Source: Ischnura elegans
Lineage: Eukaryota; Arthropoda; Insecta; Odonata; Coenagrionidae
Reading direction: 5' to 3'
NCBI RefSeq assembly: GCF_921293095.1
Contig: NW_025791721.1
Coordinates: 1 to 64,000 of the forward strand
DNA: 64,000 nucleotides
In this document: one piece after another, positions 33,579-46,100 of the stretch
How the letters are laid out: each line of letters starts with the position of its first letter
How positions within the stretch are numbered: position 1 is the first letter of the stretch
Program-made: the position numbers and the translations under genes
Notes under the pieces: generated by a model
Told to the model about the DNA's origin: nothing
What the model saw: only the letters and a program-made list of their open reading frames with translations
The model's database searches: none

Positions 33579-34301
33579 TCACTTCTTCTTGGGGGCGGCG
33601 GCGGCCTTCTTTGCTGCCGCGGGCTTGGGCTTGGTGGGCGTCTTCTTGGGCTTGGGCGCCTTGGGCTTGGTGGGCGCCTTCTTCGCCTTCGATGGGGACT
33701 TTGCTGCCTTCGCCGCTGGCTTGGCTGCTGCGGGCTTCTTCTTGGGCTTGTCTGCTTTCTTTGCCTTCTTCGCGGGAGGCGCGGACTTGGAGCGCTCCTT
33801 GGGCGCGGACCGCTTGGTGGCAGCCTTCTCCTTCTTCGCGGGCTTGGGCTTCTTGGCCGCGGCGGTCTTCTTGGCTGCGGTCTTCTTCGCCTTGGCTGCA
33901 GCGGGTGCAGCCTTGTCCTTCAGCGTGGTGGAGCTCAGCTTGAAGGACCCCGACGCTCCCTTGCCCTTGGTCTGTACGAGTGTGCCGGAGGTGACGGCGG
34001 ACTTGAGGTACTTCTTGATGAAGGGGGAGAGCTTCTCGGCGTCGACCTTGTAGGAGGCGGCGATGTACTTCTTGATGGCCTGGAGGGAGGAGCCGCCGCG
34101 TTCCTTGAGGCTCTTGACGGCGTTGTTGACCATCTCGGAGGTCGGTGGATGCGAGGGCTTTGCGCGGGCCTTCTTGGAGGCGGCGCCCTTGCTGGCCTTC
34201 TTGGATGCTGCGGATGCGGCGGGCAGGGGCTTGACGGCTGCGGTGCCGGACGGCTGGGCCGCCGGGGGCGCTGCTGCGGCTGCTGCGGTAGCGTCTGCCA
34301 T
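33579..34301 (-). CDS. H1: Histone H1 (unit 1)
   Basis: 240 codons from [13 protein letters not shown]. Ala/Pro-rich N-terminal tail, winged-helix globular domain at about 45-120 ([20 protein letters not shown]...[20 protein letters not shown], then GASGSFKLS), and a long Lys/Ala/Pro tail. It is the linker histone that binds the nucleosome entry-exit site. The frame is open 22 codons upstream, but the MADAT start is the H1-like one. It is transcribed towards H3 and ends in a histone stem-loop, so it belongs to the replicative set. Confidence 0.97.
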   Translation of the reverse strand: MADATAAAAAAPPAAQPSGTAAVKPLPAASAASKKASKGAASKKARAKPSHPPTSEMVNNAVKSLKERGGSSLQAIKKYIAASYKVDAEKLSPFIKKYLKSAVTSGTLVQTKGKGASGSFKLSSTTLKDKAAPAAAKAKKTAAKKTAAAKKPKPAKKEKAATKRSAPKERSKSAPPAKKAKKADKPKKKPAAAKPAAKAAKSPSKAKKAPTKPKAPKPKKTPTKPKPAAAKKAAAAPKKK

Positions 34302-35240
34302 GGTCTCGGACGAGAGGTATGAAAATTTCAAAATTTCGCGTTTCCCACCTTCGAGATATCGTACCATTTCGGAGCGCGTTCGCCGCTGTCGAACTTGTCG
34401 TCGGCGTTCTCCTTCGAATCTTTGTACTCGACTTCGTCTCGCACTTTATCGTTTCGGACGGCGCCGGCGGCTCCGACGTCGGCGTCCGATCTCGACGCGC
34501 GAGGCGACAGTCCCGGCCGCGCGCGGGCGGCCCGCCGTCGGCGACCGGAACGTCGCGGGCGCCGCGGCGCCCGAGCGAAATACGGCATGTCACCGGCGCG
34601 CCTTCCGACCCGATAATTAAAGTGTCGCCGTGGCGTCGCGGGTTCGCGTGGTCGATCGGCGACCTGCCTCGCCGTTTCTCTGAACCTTCCTGCGTGTGCC
34701 GGCACGCCGGCGCCGGTCTGGACGGCGCCCCGCGGACGGAGAACGATGGTCGGAAGATGTGCCTGTCGGACGGATCGGCGTCGTGTCGCGACGACTCGAT
34801 CCGCGGTTGTGCATTCGTCTGTTGCACTTTTCGATCCGAGTTTGCGGCGATTTCGATCGACGATCGAGACGCCACTTCGGCGTCGCCGAAACGCGACTGT
34901 TTCCCTCGATCTCGCCTTTTCGCGACGCCGAAATCACTCTTTCCGCGTGCGACTGCGATCGTTCGCGCTGCCGCGAACCCGCGATCCCCGGGAGAAGCGG
35001 ACGAATGTCCATAATTTTTGTTCTCGTGCCGTTATTCCGCAAACGGCGGCACTCGATTATCGTTTCCCCTTTCCGGCGGGGGCTGAATGTCGCGAGAGTA
35101 TTCCGATTGCGCCGCGAGTCGTGATATTCGAAGGAAATGGAATGACTCCGTTTGACGCTCCTACGGTTTTCGGTTCGCCCCGTTCGTTTCACTCCGTGCG
35201 CTTTCTGTGCCTATTCTGGGGGGGAATGTGGTGAATTTGA
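34302..35240 (-). promoter_or_regulatory. CpG-rich H1 upstream region (unit 1)
   Basis: About 0.9 kb dense in TCG, CGA and CGCG, unlike the AT-rich spacers. Several frames stay open on both strands simply because stop codons are rare in such DNA. It should contain the H1 promoter, but I see no convincing TATA box. The abundance of CpG suggests an unmethylated island. Confidence 0.55.
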
Positions 35241-36002
35241 TTCCTGGGCAGGGATTGCGAAAGGTTGGTGAAAAAAAAATTACGCCTCGACGGGAGGGAT
35301 TGTCGAGTGAGGCTGGCTTTTCCATACTCGAGTCGCAGGATATTTCTGGTCTAGCGTGCGATTCTGGAAATTGATGACTGCGATTTTCTGTGTGTGAGAA
35401 GGCTGATTTTGAATGACTTTTGTGAAAATGAATTACCGTTCCCTACAACATTGTGACGACGTAGCGCGTTACACGTATTACTTAAATTACCACACGCCAC
35501 TTCGGGATTGGAAATGATGTGTCTTTCCCGCAGGAACGTGTATTCGTGAATGCGGACGTGCAAGGGAAAAGATGTACCCTTCACATCGCCGATCGATAAC
35601 TTTCCCTTTTTAGTTTTTCGTACATTGTTCTGTGGATTAATTCCACTCTCTACGGTAACGTCCAAGTTTTAAACCTAACTTTGCTATTTCCTGAAACGTG
35701 GTATTTGTTGTTTCGGCATTCTTACAATTACCTCTTTTGGCAAATCAATTTTCCTTTGACTTACTTCGTTCGTCAATATTTCCGATGCATTTCACTGTCT
35801 GATTGCGGAATTACGAAGGAAAAGAGCGAGTACGACTTCGGAGTTATTCCTTTCGAACTTCACATATCCCTATTGCAATGCATGAAGTGACAATCTGCAT
35901 GTTATGACGAAATGTCACACGCCTACGACGAATACATCGTGCGCTGTCGCAGTAGCCACGTATGTGGCATTAACGTAGCTATTATTCTGTCGAACTTTGT
36001 CT
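35241..36002. other. Spacer between H1 upstream region and satellite (unit 1)
   Basis: AT-rich, no gene recognised. The unit 2 copy is 59496-60257. Confidence 0.6.
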
Positions 36003-39000
36003 CCAAATAATTAATTGTCATTTTTCTGCACGTTTTAAAACGTGCCTCGTGAAAATCCGACCGGAAGTGTGGTTTCCACGCTCACTTGTTGAGTTTAAAC
36101 GGACACTTTGCAATGTGACGGGCACAGAGCATGGAACATTGTTGAAATTTTCAATTCCGTCGCACTGAAGGTCCACGATAATGTTTGTTTCAATTTATGT
36201 TAACGTTCTAAAACGTCTCCCGTCCAAATCCCTCTGTAATTATTGCTTTTTATGAATAATTTGGAGTATGGCATTGGAAATTTGTTTTTGTCAGCAACGG
36301 ATTACAATATATTTCTTAAACCATGGAATCAGTCGCACTGACACTAGTCACGAATAATTGCCTTAATTTCCTTGTCGTTTTAAAACCGGTCCCATCAAAA
36401 TTCACTGGTTTTTACTGTTCCTATGACATAACGTTGATATTGAAAAATCAGCATTTGCTGTCAGACACATAATATGGGATATTTTTCAAAGTATTCATTC
36501 TGTGGCTACGGAACTCCGCTATAATGTTCTTTTTGAATACACCTAAGTTTTGAAACGTCTCCCGTCCAAATCCCACGGTAATTATGGTTTTTAGAAATAA
36601 TTTTGAGTATGAAAATGGAAATTTGATTAACTCATTAGCGACTGTAACACATTTTTAAAACTATTTACTCCGTTGCACTGACACTTGTCACGAATATTTG
36701 TCTTAATTTTCTTGTCGTTTTAAAACCGGTCCCATCAAAATCCACTGGTTTTTACTGTTCATATGACATAATGCTGATATTGAAAATTCAGTCTTCGCTT
36801 ACTTTCAACCCAAAAAATGGCGTATTTTGAAAGTATTCATTCAGAGACTATGATACTCCTCAATAATGTTTGTTTTCACTTTAAGAACGTTTTAAAATGT
36901 CTCCCATCAAAATCCCTCGGTAATTATGGTTTTTATGAATAATTTTGAGTATGACACATTTAATGTCATTATGTCATACACACATTGTAACATATTAATT
37001 CAACCATTGATTCAATCGCACTGACACTCGTCACCGACAATTGCCTTATCTCTCCTATTGTTTTAAAACTTGTCCCACCAGAATCCGCTGGTTTTCACTG
37101 TCTATAGGACATAATGTTGTTATTCAATATTTAGCCTCTGCAATATTTCAGTCACTTCAACCGGAATATTTTTTAAACTAATTACTCTAACGCTACGAAA
37201 CTCGACACTAACGTATGTTTTACTATTGTTAACGTTTTAAAACGCATCCCGTCAAAATCCCTCGGTAATTATGGTTTTTATGAATAATTTTCAGTATGAC
37301 ACATTTAATGTCATTATGTCATACACACATTGTAACATATTAATTCAACCATTGATTCAATCGCACTGACACTCGTCACCGACAATTGCCTTATCTCTCC
37401 TATTGTTTTAAAACTTGTCCCACCAAAATCCGCTGGTTTTCACTGTCTATAGGACATAATGTTGTTTTTCAATATTTAGCCTCTGCAATATTTCAGTCAC
37501 TTCAACCGGAATATTTTTTAAACTAATTACTCTAACGCTACGAAACTCGACACTAACGTATGTTTTACTATTGTTCACGTTTTAAAACGCATCCCGTCAA
37601 AATCCCTCGGTTATTATGGTTTTTATGAATAATTTTGAGTGTGACACATTTAATGTCATTTTGTCATACACACATTTTAACATATTAATTCAACCATTAA
37701 TTCAATCGCACTGACACTCGTCACCGACAATTGCCTTATTTCTCCTATTGTTTTAAAACTTGTCCCACCGAAATCCGCTGGTTTTCACTGTTTATAGGAC
37801 ATAATATTGTTATTCATTATTTAGCCTCTGCAATATTTCAGTCACTACAACTGGAATATTTTTTAAACTAATTACTCTAACGCTACGAAACTCGACACTA
37901 ACGTATGTTTTACTATTGTTAACGTTTTAAAACGCATCCCGTCAAAATCCCTCGGTAATTATGGTTTTTATGAATAATTTTGAGTATGACACATTTAATG
38001 TCATTATGTCATACACACATTGTAACATATTAATTAAACCATTGATTCAATCGCACTGACACTCGTCACCGACAATTGCCTTATCTCTCCTATTGTTTTA
38101 AAACTTGTCCCACCAAAATCCGCTGGTTTTCACTGTCTATAGGACATAATGTTGTTATTCAATATTTAGCCTCTGCAATATTTCAGTCACTTCAACCGGA
38201 ATATTTTTTAAACTAATTATTCTAACGCTACGAAACTCGACTCTAACGTATGTTTTACTATTGATAACGTTTTAAAACGTATCCCGTCAAAATCCCTCGG
38301 TAATTATGGTTTTTATGAATAATTTTGAGTGTGACACATTTAATGTCATTTTGTCATACACACATTGTAACATATTAATTCAACCATTGATTCAATCGCA
38401 CTGACACTCGTCACCGACAATTGCCTTATTTCTCCTATTGTTTTAAAACTTGTCCCACCGAAATCCGCTGGTTTTCACTGTTTATAGGACATAATGTTGT
38501 TATTCATTATTTAGCCTCTGCAATATTTCAGTCACTTCAACCGGAATATTTTTTAAACTAATTACTCTAACGCTACGAAACTCGACACTAACGTATGTTT
38601 TACTATTGTTAACGTTTTAAAACGCATCCCGTCAAAATCCCTCGGTAATTATGGTTTTTATGAATAATTTTGAGTATGACACATTTAATGTCATTATGTC
38701 ATACACACATTGTAACATATTAATTCAACCATTGATTCAATCGCACTGACACTCGTCACCGACAATTGCCTTATCTCTCCTATTGTTTTAAAACTTGTCC
38801 CACCAGAATCCGCTGGTTTTCACTGTCTATAGGACATAATGTTGTTATTCAATATTTAGCCTCTGCAATATTTCAGTCACTTCAACCGGAATATTTTTTA
38901 AACTAATTACTCTAACGCTACGAAACTCGACACTAATGTATGTTTTACTATTGTTAACGTTTTAGAACGCATCCCGTCAGAATCCCTCGGTAATTATGGT

Positions 39001-39019
39001 TTTTATGAATAATTTTGAA
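36003..39019. repeat. 345-bp satellite array between units 1 and 2
   Basis: Six well-conserved 345-bp copies start at 37023, 37368, 37713, 38058, 38403 and 38748. They are preceded by older, clearly diverged copies from about 36003 (copy starts near 36340 and 36680). Divergence increases towards the H1 side, the usual pattern for an array that homogenises by unequal exchange in its interior and decays at one edge. Confidence 0.95.
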
Positions 39020-40938
39020 TATCACAATTGGAATTTCATTTACTCAGCCACACAAATGTCTGCCGTTCCCTTATCAAAACTATGTTCTTTCACGGATTAA
39101 CACCAGTTCACTTTTAAAACGAAGGAAGAGTTAATGCACGTATTCCTGACGAGTTTCATTGCACGACTCATTACAATTTCATTTATATCACATATTATGT
39201 AATCTCCAAGCCCTGATGCCACAACTGCACATATCAACATTCCCCCAATCATCATTCTATTCCCAAACTATCGCCATGGACTAACGCTTCCATTGATACA
39301 CTTCCTAAAACGCATACTCCAGTCAAGTTTTACAATTTCCGAACATCAAATAGCAATGTTATTCTGCATAATGCCCCGACAATTAAGACTTGTTTTCAAA
39401 TTGCAAACTTCACCTATCATGATATCTCTCCTTGGGTATCGATTTCCATCACATACCTTTTCAAATGCTAAGAAAGGTAAACCACTTATTCCTGACCAGT
39501 TTAATTGCATAAAACAAACTAATTTCCATAATGACACAGTTTGTGTACTCTCGAAGCGTTGACAACATAACAGCTCATTCCAACATTTAACCATGAAAAT
39601 TATATTTCCCTAACGACGCCCAGCCTTTAACTAATAACATGATCAGTAATTTATGGAAAGAATTAATGTATGAATTCACTGCATTACGCCCCACATTTCC
39701 CTATCGTTTGCCTTTCTTATCAGCAAACTCCTACACATCGGCCAACTTCAGCCTGAACAAACAAATGATGTATTGGTTGTATTTGCAATGCAACGACATA
39801 ATTACCACATTCACATGAAAGTATGCACTACCAATTTCTTCGCGTTAACACATTTTCTCAGTCACACGCAATAACGGATTTATTTTCCGAATTTTTCCTC
39901 TGTCGCCTTCCAACACTTCACTTTGCGCCGCCTTTCTTCTACCATACATTTCACAAACACGGGGACAACATCGACACGGGGACTTCACTTGCACATTAGG
40001 GAACACTTGTCACAGTGTTTGCGACGAGTACCACTTCCACATTGCGTTTTAATACCTACAATTTTTACTCAAATTCCGTGAGGTTCTTGCGTGATGCAAG
40101 AATCCTAGCCGATAGTTCCGCAACTGCCACTAGGGCGCACCACCTCCCGAGACACGGTTCCGTGAAACGGCAGGCGATGAGTCCAGCATACGATACAATG
40201 TATTATACCATCCGAGAATGCCACGTTTAACCAAGAAATGTAACTAATTCCACGTCAATGAGTGCTGCGCTGTCATTACCCGTACGCCTGTGTTGTTGAT
40301 TCTCGTCTTGCCTCGTTGCCAAGGTAATGGCGTATTGTTGATCGAGCATCGAAATTTCGTGCTTTCGCGAAAACGTACCGTGGGATGGTTAGGGAGATGT
40401 ACCGTTGAACATCGATGGTATGATAACAATCTTCAAACCTTATCTTTTCTGAAAATGACCGTTATTAATTACTTGGGTAGTTTAAACTATTTTTAATAAT
40501 TCAATGAAAAACCCTCTGCACGCCATCTCCCAATGGACACCGGGAAGCGGAAGCCGATTTCCATGCCTTTAGAGTATGTAATCCCGCTGTGATAACCGAG
40601 GATCGAAGGAAAATGTCGCGTGGCATGCAAATTAAAATTATTCCCAAACCTATTTCTCTCATTCACCACATATCGGAGTCAACGAAACTCTCGCATTAGG
40701 GAATAAATTCCGAGGAAGTGATTGCAGTAATGACTGAAAATGGATTTTTCCCAAAGCCTTTCCTCTCCAACGCTACGTTAATGTCACTCTTGAAACACGC
40801 GAATAAAATATGTAGAAAATATTTCACATAGTGACCTTTCTTTCTCAAAAGAAATTTTCGCGGCATATTCCGGCTCTGCATTGCTCGCGGTAGGTGATTG
40901 AAAATATTTTTTTAAACAAGTTCAAGAATAAAAGTAAT
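39020..40938. other. Long spacer segment, no gene recognised (unit 2)
   Basis: Unit 2 equivalent of 1306-3223, almost identical apart from one-base indels near 40371, 40481 and 40709. No gene or RNA recognised. Confidence 0.7.
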
Positions 40939-41056
40939 GCCAACAGCACCCGGTATTCCCAGGCGGTCACCCGTCCAAGTACTATCCGGGCCCTACGTAG
41001 TTTAACTTCGGTGATCGAACGAGAACCGGTGAATTGTACGTGGTATGGCCGTTGGC
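40939..41056 (-). rRNA. 5S rRNA variant copy 1, possible pseudogene (unit 2)
   Basis: Identical to the variant copy at 3224-3341, including the three changes in box A and the 3' T-run. The variant has therefore been homogenised along the array together with its spacer instead of decaying separately in each unit. Confidence 0.85.
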
Positions 41057-43167
41057 GAGTACATGACCGAATCCTCAAAAAGTTATCATGACTTGAGAAT
41101 CGAAGGAAGATCTGGTTTCTTCGCGGTTGTATCTGCTTTTGTTTCTGTTGAATAGTTACCATTTCCAGACAACAGTCCCTTGATGCTTAAGCAATTCTCA
41201 ATTCCGTTATATCTTTTGGTCCATCTTTGAAAATGTGTTTATGAAAAATGTCTTTCGTAACGGTGTGCTTTTTGGTGTAATGGCGATTCGTTTCAGCTTT
41301 AATCCATTGTTAAATGTCGCCTGTTGTTGTTTCGACTGTTTAATGATCGATGTAACGCAAGGGATGCATTTACTTCTTCAAAGAAATTTTCTGGCAAAAG
41401 AGGATTATGTAATGCGTAACGAGGGAATTAATTTGAGAAAGATAATTCTTGTCGTTCCAATTTCTTCATCAACATTTTCCGGACTTGACGGTGTTATGCT
41501 CTTTGTTGGTTAAGCAACGTGTAAAAAATCGTTTTCACCATTCTTGGAACATAATGTTTAAACCCTACATTCATACATTTTTCTTTATGTCATTTATCTA
41601 TCTCCCAATGCCAACACACTGCCACGGAGACAGGAATTCGTGGTTATACTCCAAGTTATATTACGGATTGGAAGTTGTTATCCTTCCTCGCTTATCGTGC
41701 TTCACTCTTTTTCCCAATTGCGATTATGAGGTGGCATTACTGCCCCTGTGATGCGAACCGATTTCGTAACATTTACGTGGAGGAATGACGAACGATACTG
41801 CGCCCCTTCAAAAACTCTGTCCGTTGGCAGGGAGCCGACCTCGATTCAAAGTTCTCCCCTACCGACAGTTGCTTACGTCACACGCTGCCGCTTCTCGGTC
41901 GGGGAGACGTACCTTCCCCCACCACCATTTCCGACCGTGGGAACAAGAGTCCCCTTCATGTTCCCATACAGGCGGGCGACTGGCATTTGCTTTCGTGAAA
42001 CGTATGCCCGACGGAAATATTTCCAACCCTAAAATTTCACTTGCGCTATGGAAATACTTCATTGGACGTGTACACCGATCATTGATTGATAAATTCCTCG
42101 ACATGACTATTGCGTGAAAGTAATGAAAGTGTACTGTTGACGAGGGAACGTTATACATTGAGCGTTTTTTTTTTCAAGTATTACACGTTATCTCGAAGCC
42201 TTGCAAAACCCTACTTCCATTAATGGCAGTCGATTACCTTTCCACATTTTTAATGGTGCTATGCCATGAAAGTATGTGTTGCTGTCATTGGAGTGATTAT
42301 CCTCGCGTGCAAGTCTTTCGATACGGCAGGTATTGAATGATGCCATGAATAGAAAACACTTACTCACTTTTTACGTCGACGGGAAACAAACGAAGGAGGC
42401 CATTGCGTCTTTTGAAAAATTCGCCCCTTGGAACTTCTTTTTTTCTTCCCGGCGTCCCCTGCCCCACTCGCTGCGTTTAGGTTCGTGGTGGGGGAACCCG
42501 TCCCCCACCACCCGGATCCAAGCGTGGGAACTACCCCACACACGGGTTCCCAGGAAAGTTGTCTTCGTTGACCCAAGAATTTCCCCACCCCCGGATTCTT
42601 TCCACGTGGCGGAACCTCGCACGAAGAGACAGTGCGTTACAAAAAATTTGTGGACGAATAAAACTTTGAAACGGTATGGAGGGAAATGTTTATAACTGAC
42701 TGCACGAAATGGATTACGTCGCACTGGTTTTTTCTGAAACAGTCTTCATTAATGAATTAGAGAATGAGGGATACAAATACATCTTCCAATAAGGACGCTG
42801 AATAATCCGATTCGCCAAGTAATACTTTCCAACTGCAACGAAAGAAAATGCTCGTGACGAGGGAGCATAATTTTAGACGATTCCGGCATTTAACGCGACT
42901 CCGGTGTATATGGAAAAGGTGTTTGCGATATTCCGTGTCCACCACGGCTAAAAATTTATTTCAAAGTCACGGGGGACTGCATTGGGAATGATGCATCACA
43001 TTTTAGAATTTTCTTTCATTCCCGTGATTTAATGAAGGGGAAAATAGGCGCTCTGGGATTTTCTCACCCGCGCGGTTACCCGAAGGAATGTTTCTTATTT
43101 CAGTAGCCGCCTTTCCGTCGGCCGATGTGCGCAGAGAAAGTCTGTGAATCGCCGGGAGAAGCACGCC
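41057..43167. other. Spacer with GC-rich stretches, no gene recognised (unit 2)
   Basis: Unit 2 copy of 3342-5452, essentially identical. No gene recognised. Confidence 0.65.
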
Positions 43168-46100
43168 GCACCATCTAGCGGCGGCGGCGGAACCATACTC
43201 GGACAGTTCGCAGCCAAGTGCGAAATAGGCGACCAGCTAGTTATTAGTTAATTTATGGTATATTAATACGAGACTTAGTCATTCACTAGTAACCGAAGAA
43301 GGGGAGAATATCAATAACATTCTCGCTTTTTCTGCATTTCCCTTGCAAACCATTCCTAATTAACATGCTGAAGTAACACAATGGCAAGAATGGTTTCCAA
43401 TGCAGTGCACGAAAAAAAATTATGTTAGAATTATGGAGTTATGACTAAATTTATCAAAGTTTTCGGTTCACGAGGGACATCAAAATATTCGGTAGAAATC
43501 AGCAAACGATTTGGATAAAGTGTATGAAATTGGATTGCTATTTGTCAACTTACAGGCCACAGAATTTTTTTTCCCGTGTCTTATATGTCTTCGGGAGGCA
43601 ATTTATATTAAGCAGACAACATTCCCCTATTATTCATGGTTAAATAAAAAACACAGTACTATTCCACAACCTTATATTTTTGCAGTCTACTAGTTTCAAC
43701 GTTACAACGTCATTATCAAGACTAACTTTTAAAGTAATGTTAGTCTTGATAATGACGTTGTAACGTTGAAACTAGTAGACTGCAAAAATATAAGGTTGTG
43801 GAATAGTACTGTGTTTTTTATTTAACCATGAATATCTCATCGTTCCACCAAGTAACGCCTAAATCTGTTGATTATATTCCCCTATTAATAAAAATTAGCA
43901 GTAGTTGCAAGAAGTGGCATTTTTGATAAGCGAATTCCATGATTTTCCACCGTTGGTTGCTATGTTACGTCGCACGTAATGTTGAAAGAATTAGCGACGC
44001 AAAGTTTCCATTATTTGCTGTACTCGCGTTACGTCTTGCATTGAAATGTTTATGTGTAGCAAACAGCCAACAGGAAACCAAATTACTTCGTTACTAAGGG
44101 TAACTATATCGTTCAGCGCTCAAGCGAAACTGCTCAATGTCACGAAAAGCTTTCCAAATAATTAAGTTATGATTTGAAAATCATTGTGGAAGAGACGAGT
44201 GTGTTCATTAACATATTTCACAAGGCAGACGGCACGGATATTTATTGCTACGGATTAACTCGTTCCGTGCGTTTTAATAGAATGTAGAGAAATGTGGATT
44301 GCCTATTCATAAGATATTAATTAATCGGTTCCCTCCCTTTACTGACTAAATGTACGGCTATACTCCGAAACTCTGCGAACTCCTCTCGTGTACTGCGAAT
44401 ATGTACAACTATGGGAGTTCCGTTTAAGGATAAGTCGTTGACAATGGCAGACAGTAACGATATTACTTATTGATAAGAGGAAGGATATTTGACGTATGTA
44501 GGGTGCAATCGAGGAAGGAAAGTAGACCTGGCTAATCACGAGACATAATTTATTCGGATAAGGAAATTCTTCGATCGCTCGCGAAATAATGTAATTTCCG
44601 CTTCACTCCAATGGCTGGAGAACGATTGTCATTAACCGTGGCATGCGAAAATGTAGTAAGAACTTACGGTACCGTTAGGGAATATGTAAAATTGAATCGT
44701 GGACAACTGCGAGCAGCAACTCGGACACGAAACATTTTCAGAGTAGGAAGGAACGGTAACTAACAATTAAATCACTCACTGCATTCGTCGCGGAATCAAT
44801 ATGCTAATGAAATGGTCCGGTATTCACGGCTTATGAATGAATCACTTCTAATCACCTATGGTATAACCGAGCCGAGTTCTTTCCCCGCTTATCCGTGTTA
44901 TCGCGTTTTCTCTTTCCGTACTGCGATCGTGAACCCACTCTTGTCATAAGGACACTGCGCGATGTGTCATCGAGAGCACACACAATGCCATGCGATGGTA
45001 AAGTTCCTCGTCTCGCGACGAGCACCTACGGCCGAGATGTTCTCTGCCTCGCGGCCCCCTGCCCTGCACCCGCGATGCCGAGAATCGTCAGCCGCACGGA
45101 GTGTATTCCTGCCTTGAGTCGAAGCGGTCCGCTCCCTTCGATCGCCGAAATGAAATGGAAATCGCGGGCGGAGGAAAGACACCGCTTGACAGTCGTCACT
45201 TCACTGGCAGATGATCATTTACGAGGCGGTCGTGTTCCGATCATGTACATTTAAACGATACTGTGTTTGATGAATGGATTATTTACAGATATTCCGTGCT
45301 TCGCGTCGTTGGAATACAGTGTGGTGTTTCATTGTTGTAAATGACAACATTTGTTTTCCGCATTTCACGACAATTGACCGCGGATGAGTCGATAAATCAT
45401 TCATCATGGCTAGCGTTCACATATTTGCGACGAGTCGCAATCCGGGAAAGAAATCCCACCGAGAGACGATATTTCAAATTCCGCTCTGGACGTCCACGGC
45501 GAGCGACTGCGAAAAGGCCCCCTGCGCCATCTATTGGCGGAATCTGAATTACTACTTGATCACTCTTGCAGCGGTAGCTGTCGTGAGAAGACGACGCGAA
45601 TAATTATTAACAGTTATAATTAGTCCATGTTTATCAGCGGTTACTCACATAACGCCGGTTATGTAGTGTTCTTTGTGACGCACAGCAAACGCGAGGAAAT
45701 GAGTGAAAGTGTCTGTGTCGAAGGATGTATAGGAAAAGTGAGTGAAGTGCACGAGAATCAATAGTGTGATGACAACAGCGATTCTGATAGCCGTGCAGGT
45801 GAATACTGTGATCCACAACCAGCGAGCCGAGTAAGTACGCTATTACTTATTTAAACACTTTTCACGCTCGTATTCGTCGACTGTGTTGTTCCTTGCGTTT
45901 CTCTTTTGTGTGGAAAAGTAAACTGTGTAGTGATTAATTCACTGTTTGACGATGATGACGGTTGATTGATCCCAACGTGTAATTGTGTATCCTAAGAAAA
46001 CCGAAATTATTCGTGGCGTCCTTAATTGTTACGAGTTGAGTGAATCGCGGCTTAATTTAAAATTGTTTGCCTTTCTTTGTTCCAAGAAGTTGATGGTTTT

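Noticed and set aside
33475-34875. 466-codon minus-strand frame overlapping H1
   Set aside because: It runs in another frame through H1 and the CpG-rich upstream DNA, with Arg/Gln-rich composition produced by the Lys/Ala codons of H1. No family resemblance.
34302-35234. Several 125-230-codon frames on both strands upstream of H1
   Set aside because: Stop codons are rare in this CpG-rich DNA; frames on both strands overlap and none looks like a protein.
37023-39019. Regular repeats as a CRISPR array
   Set aside because: The repeats are whole 345-bp satellite units with no unique spacers, in an animal genome.
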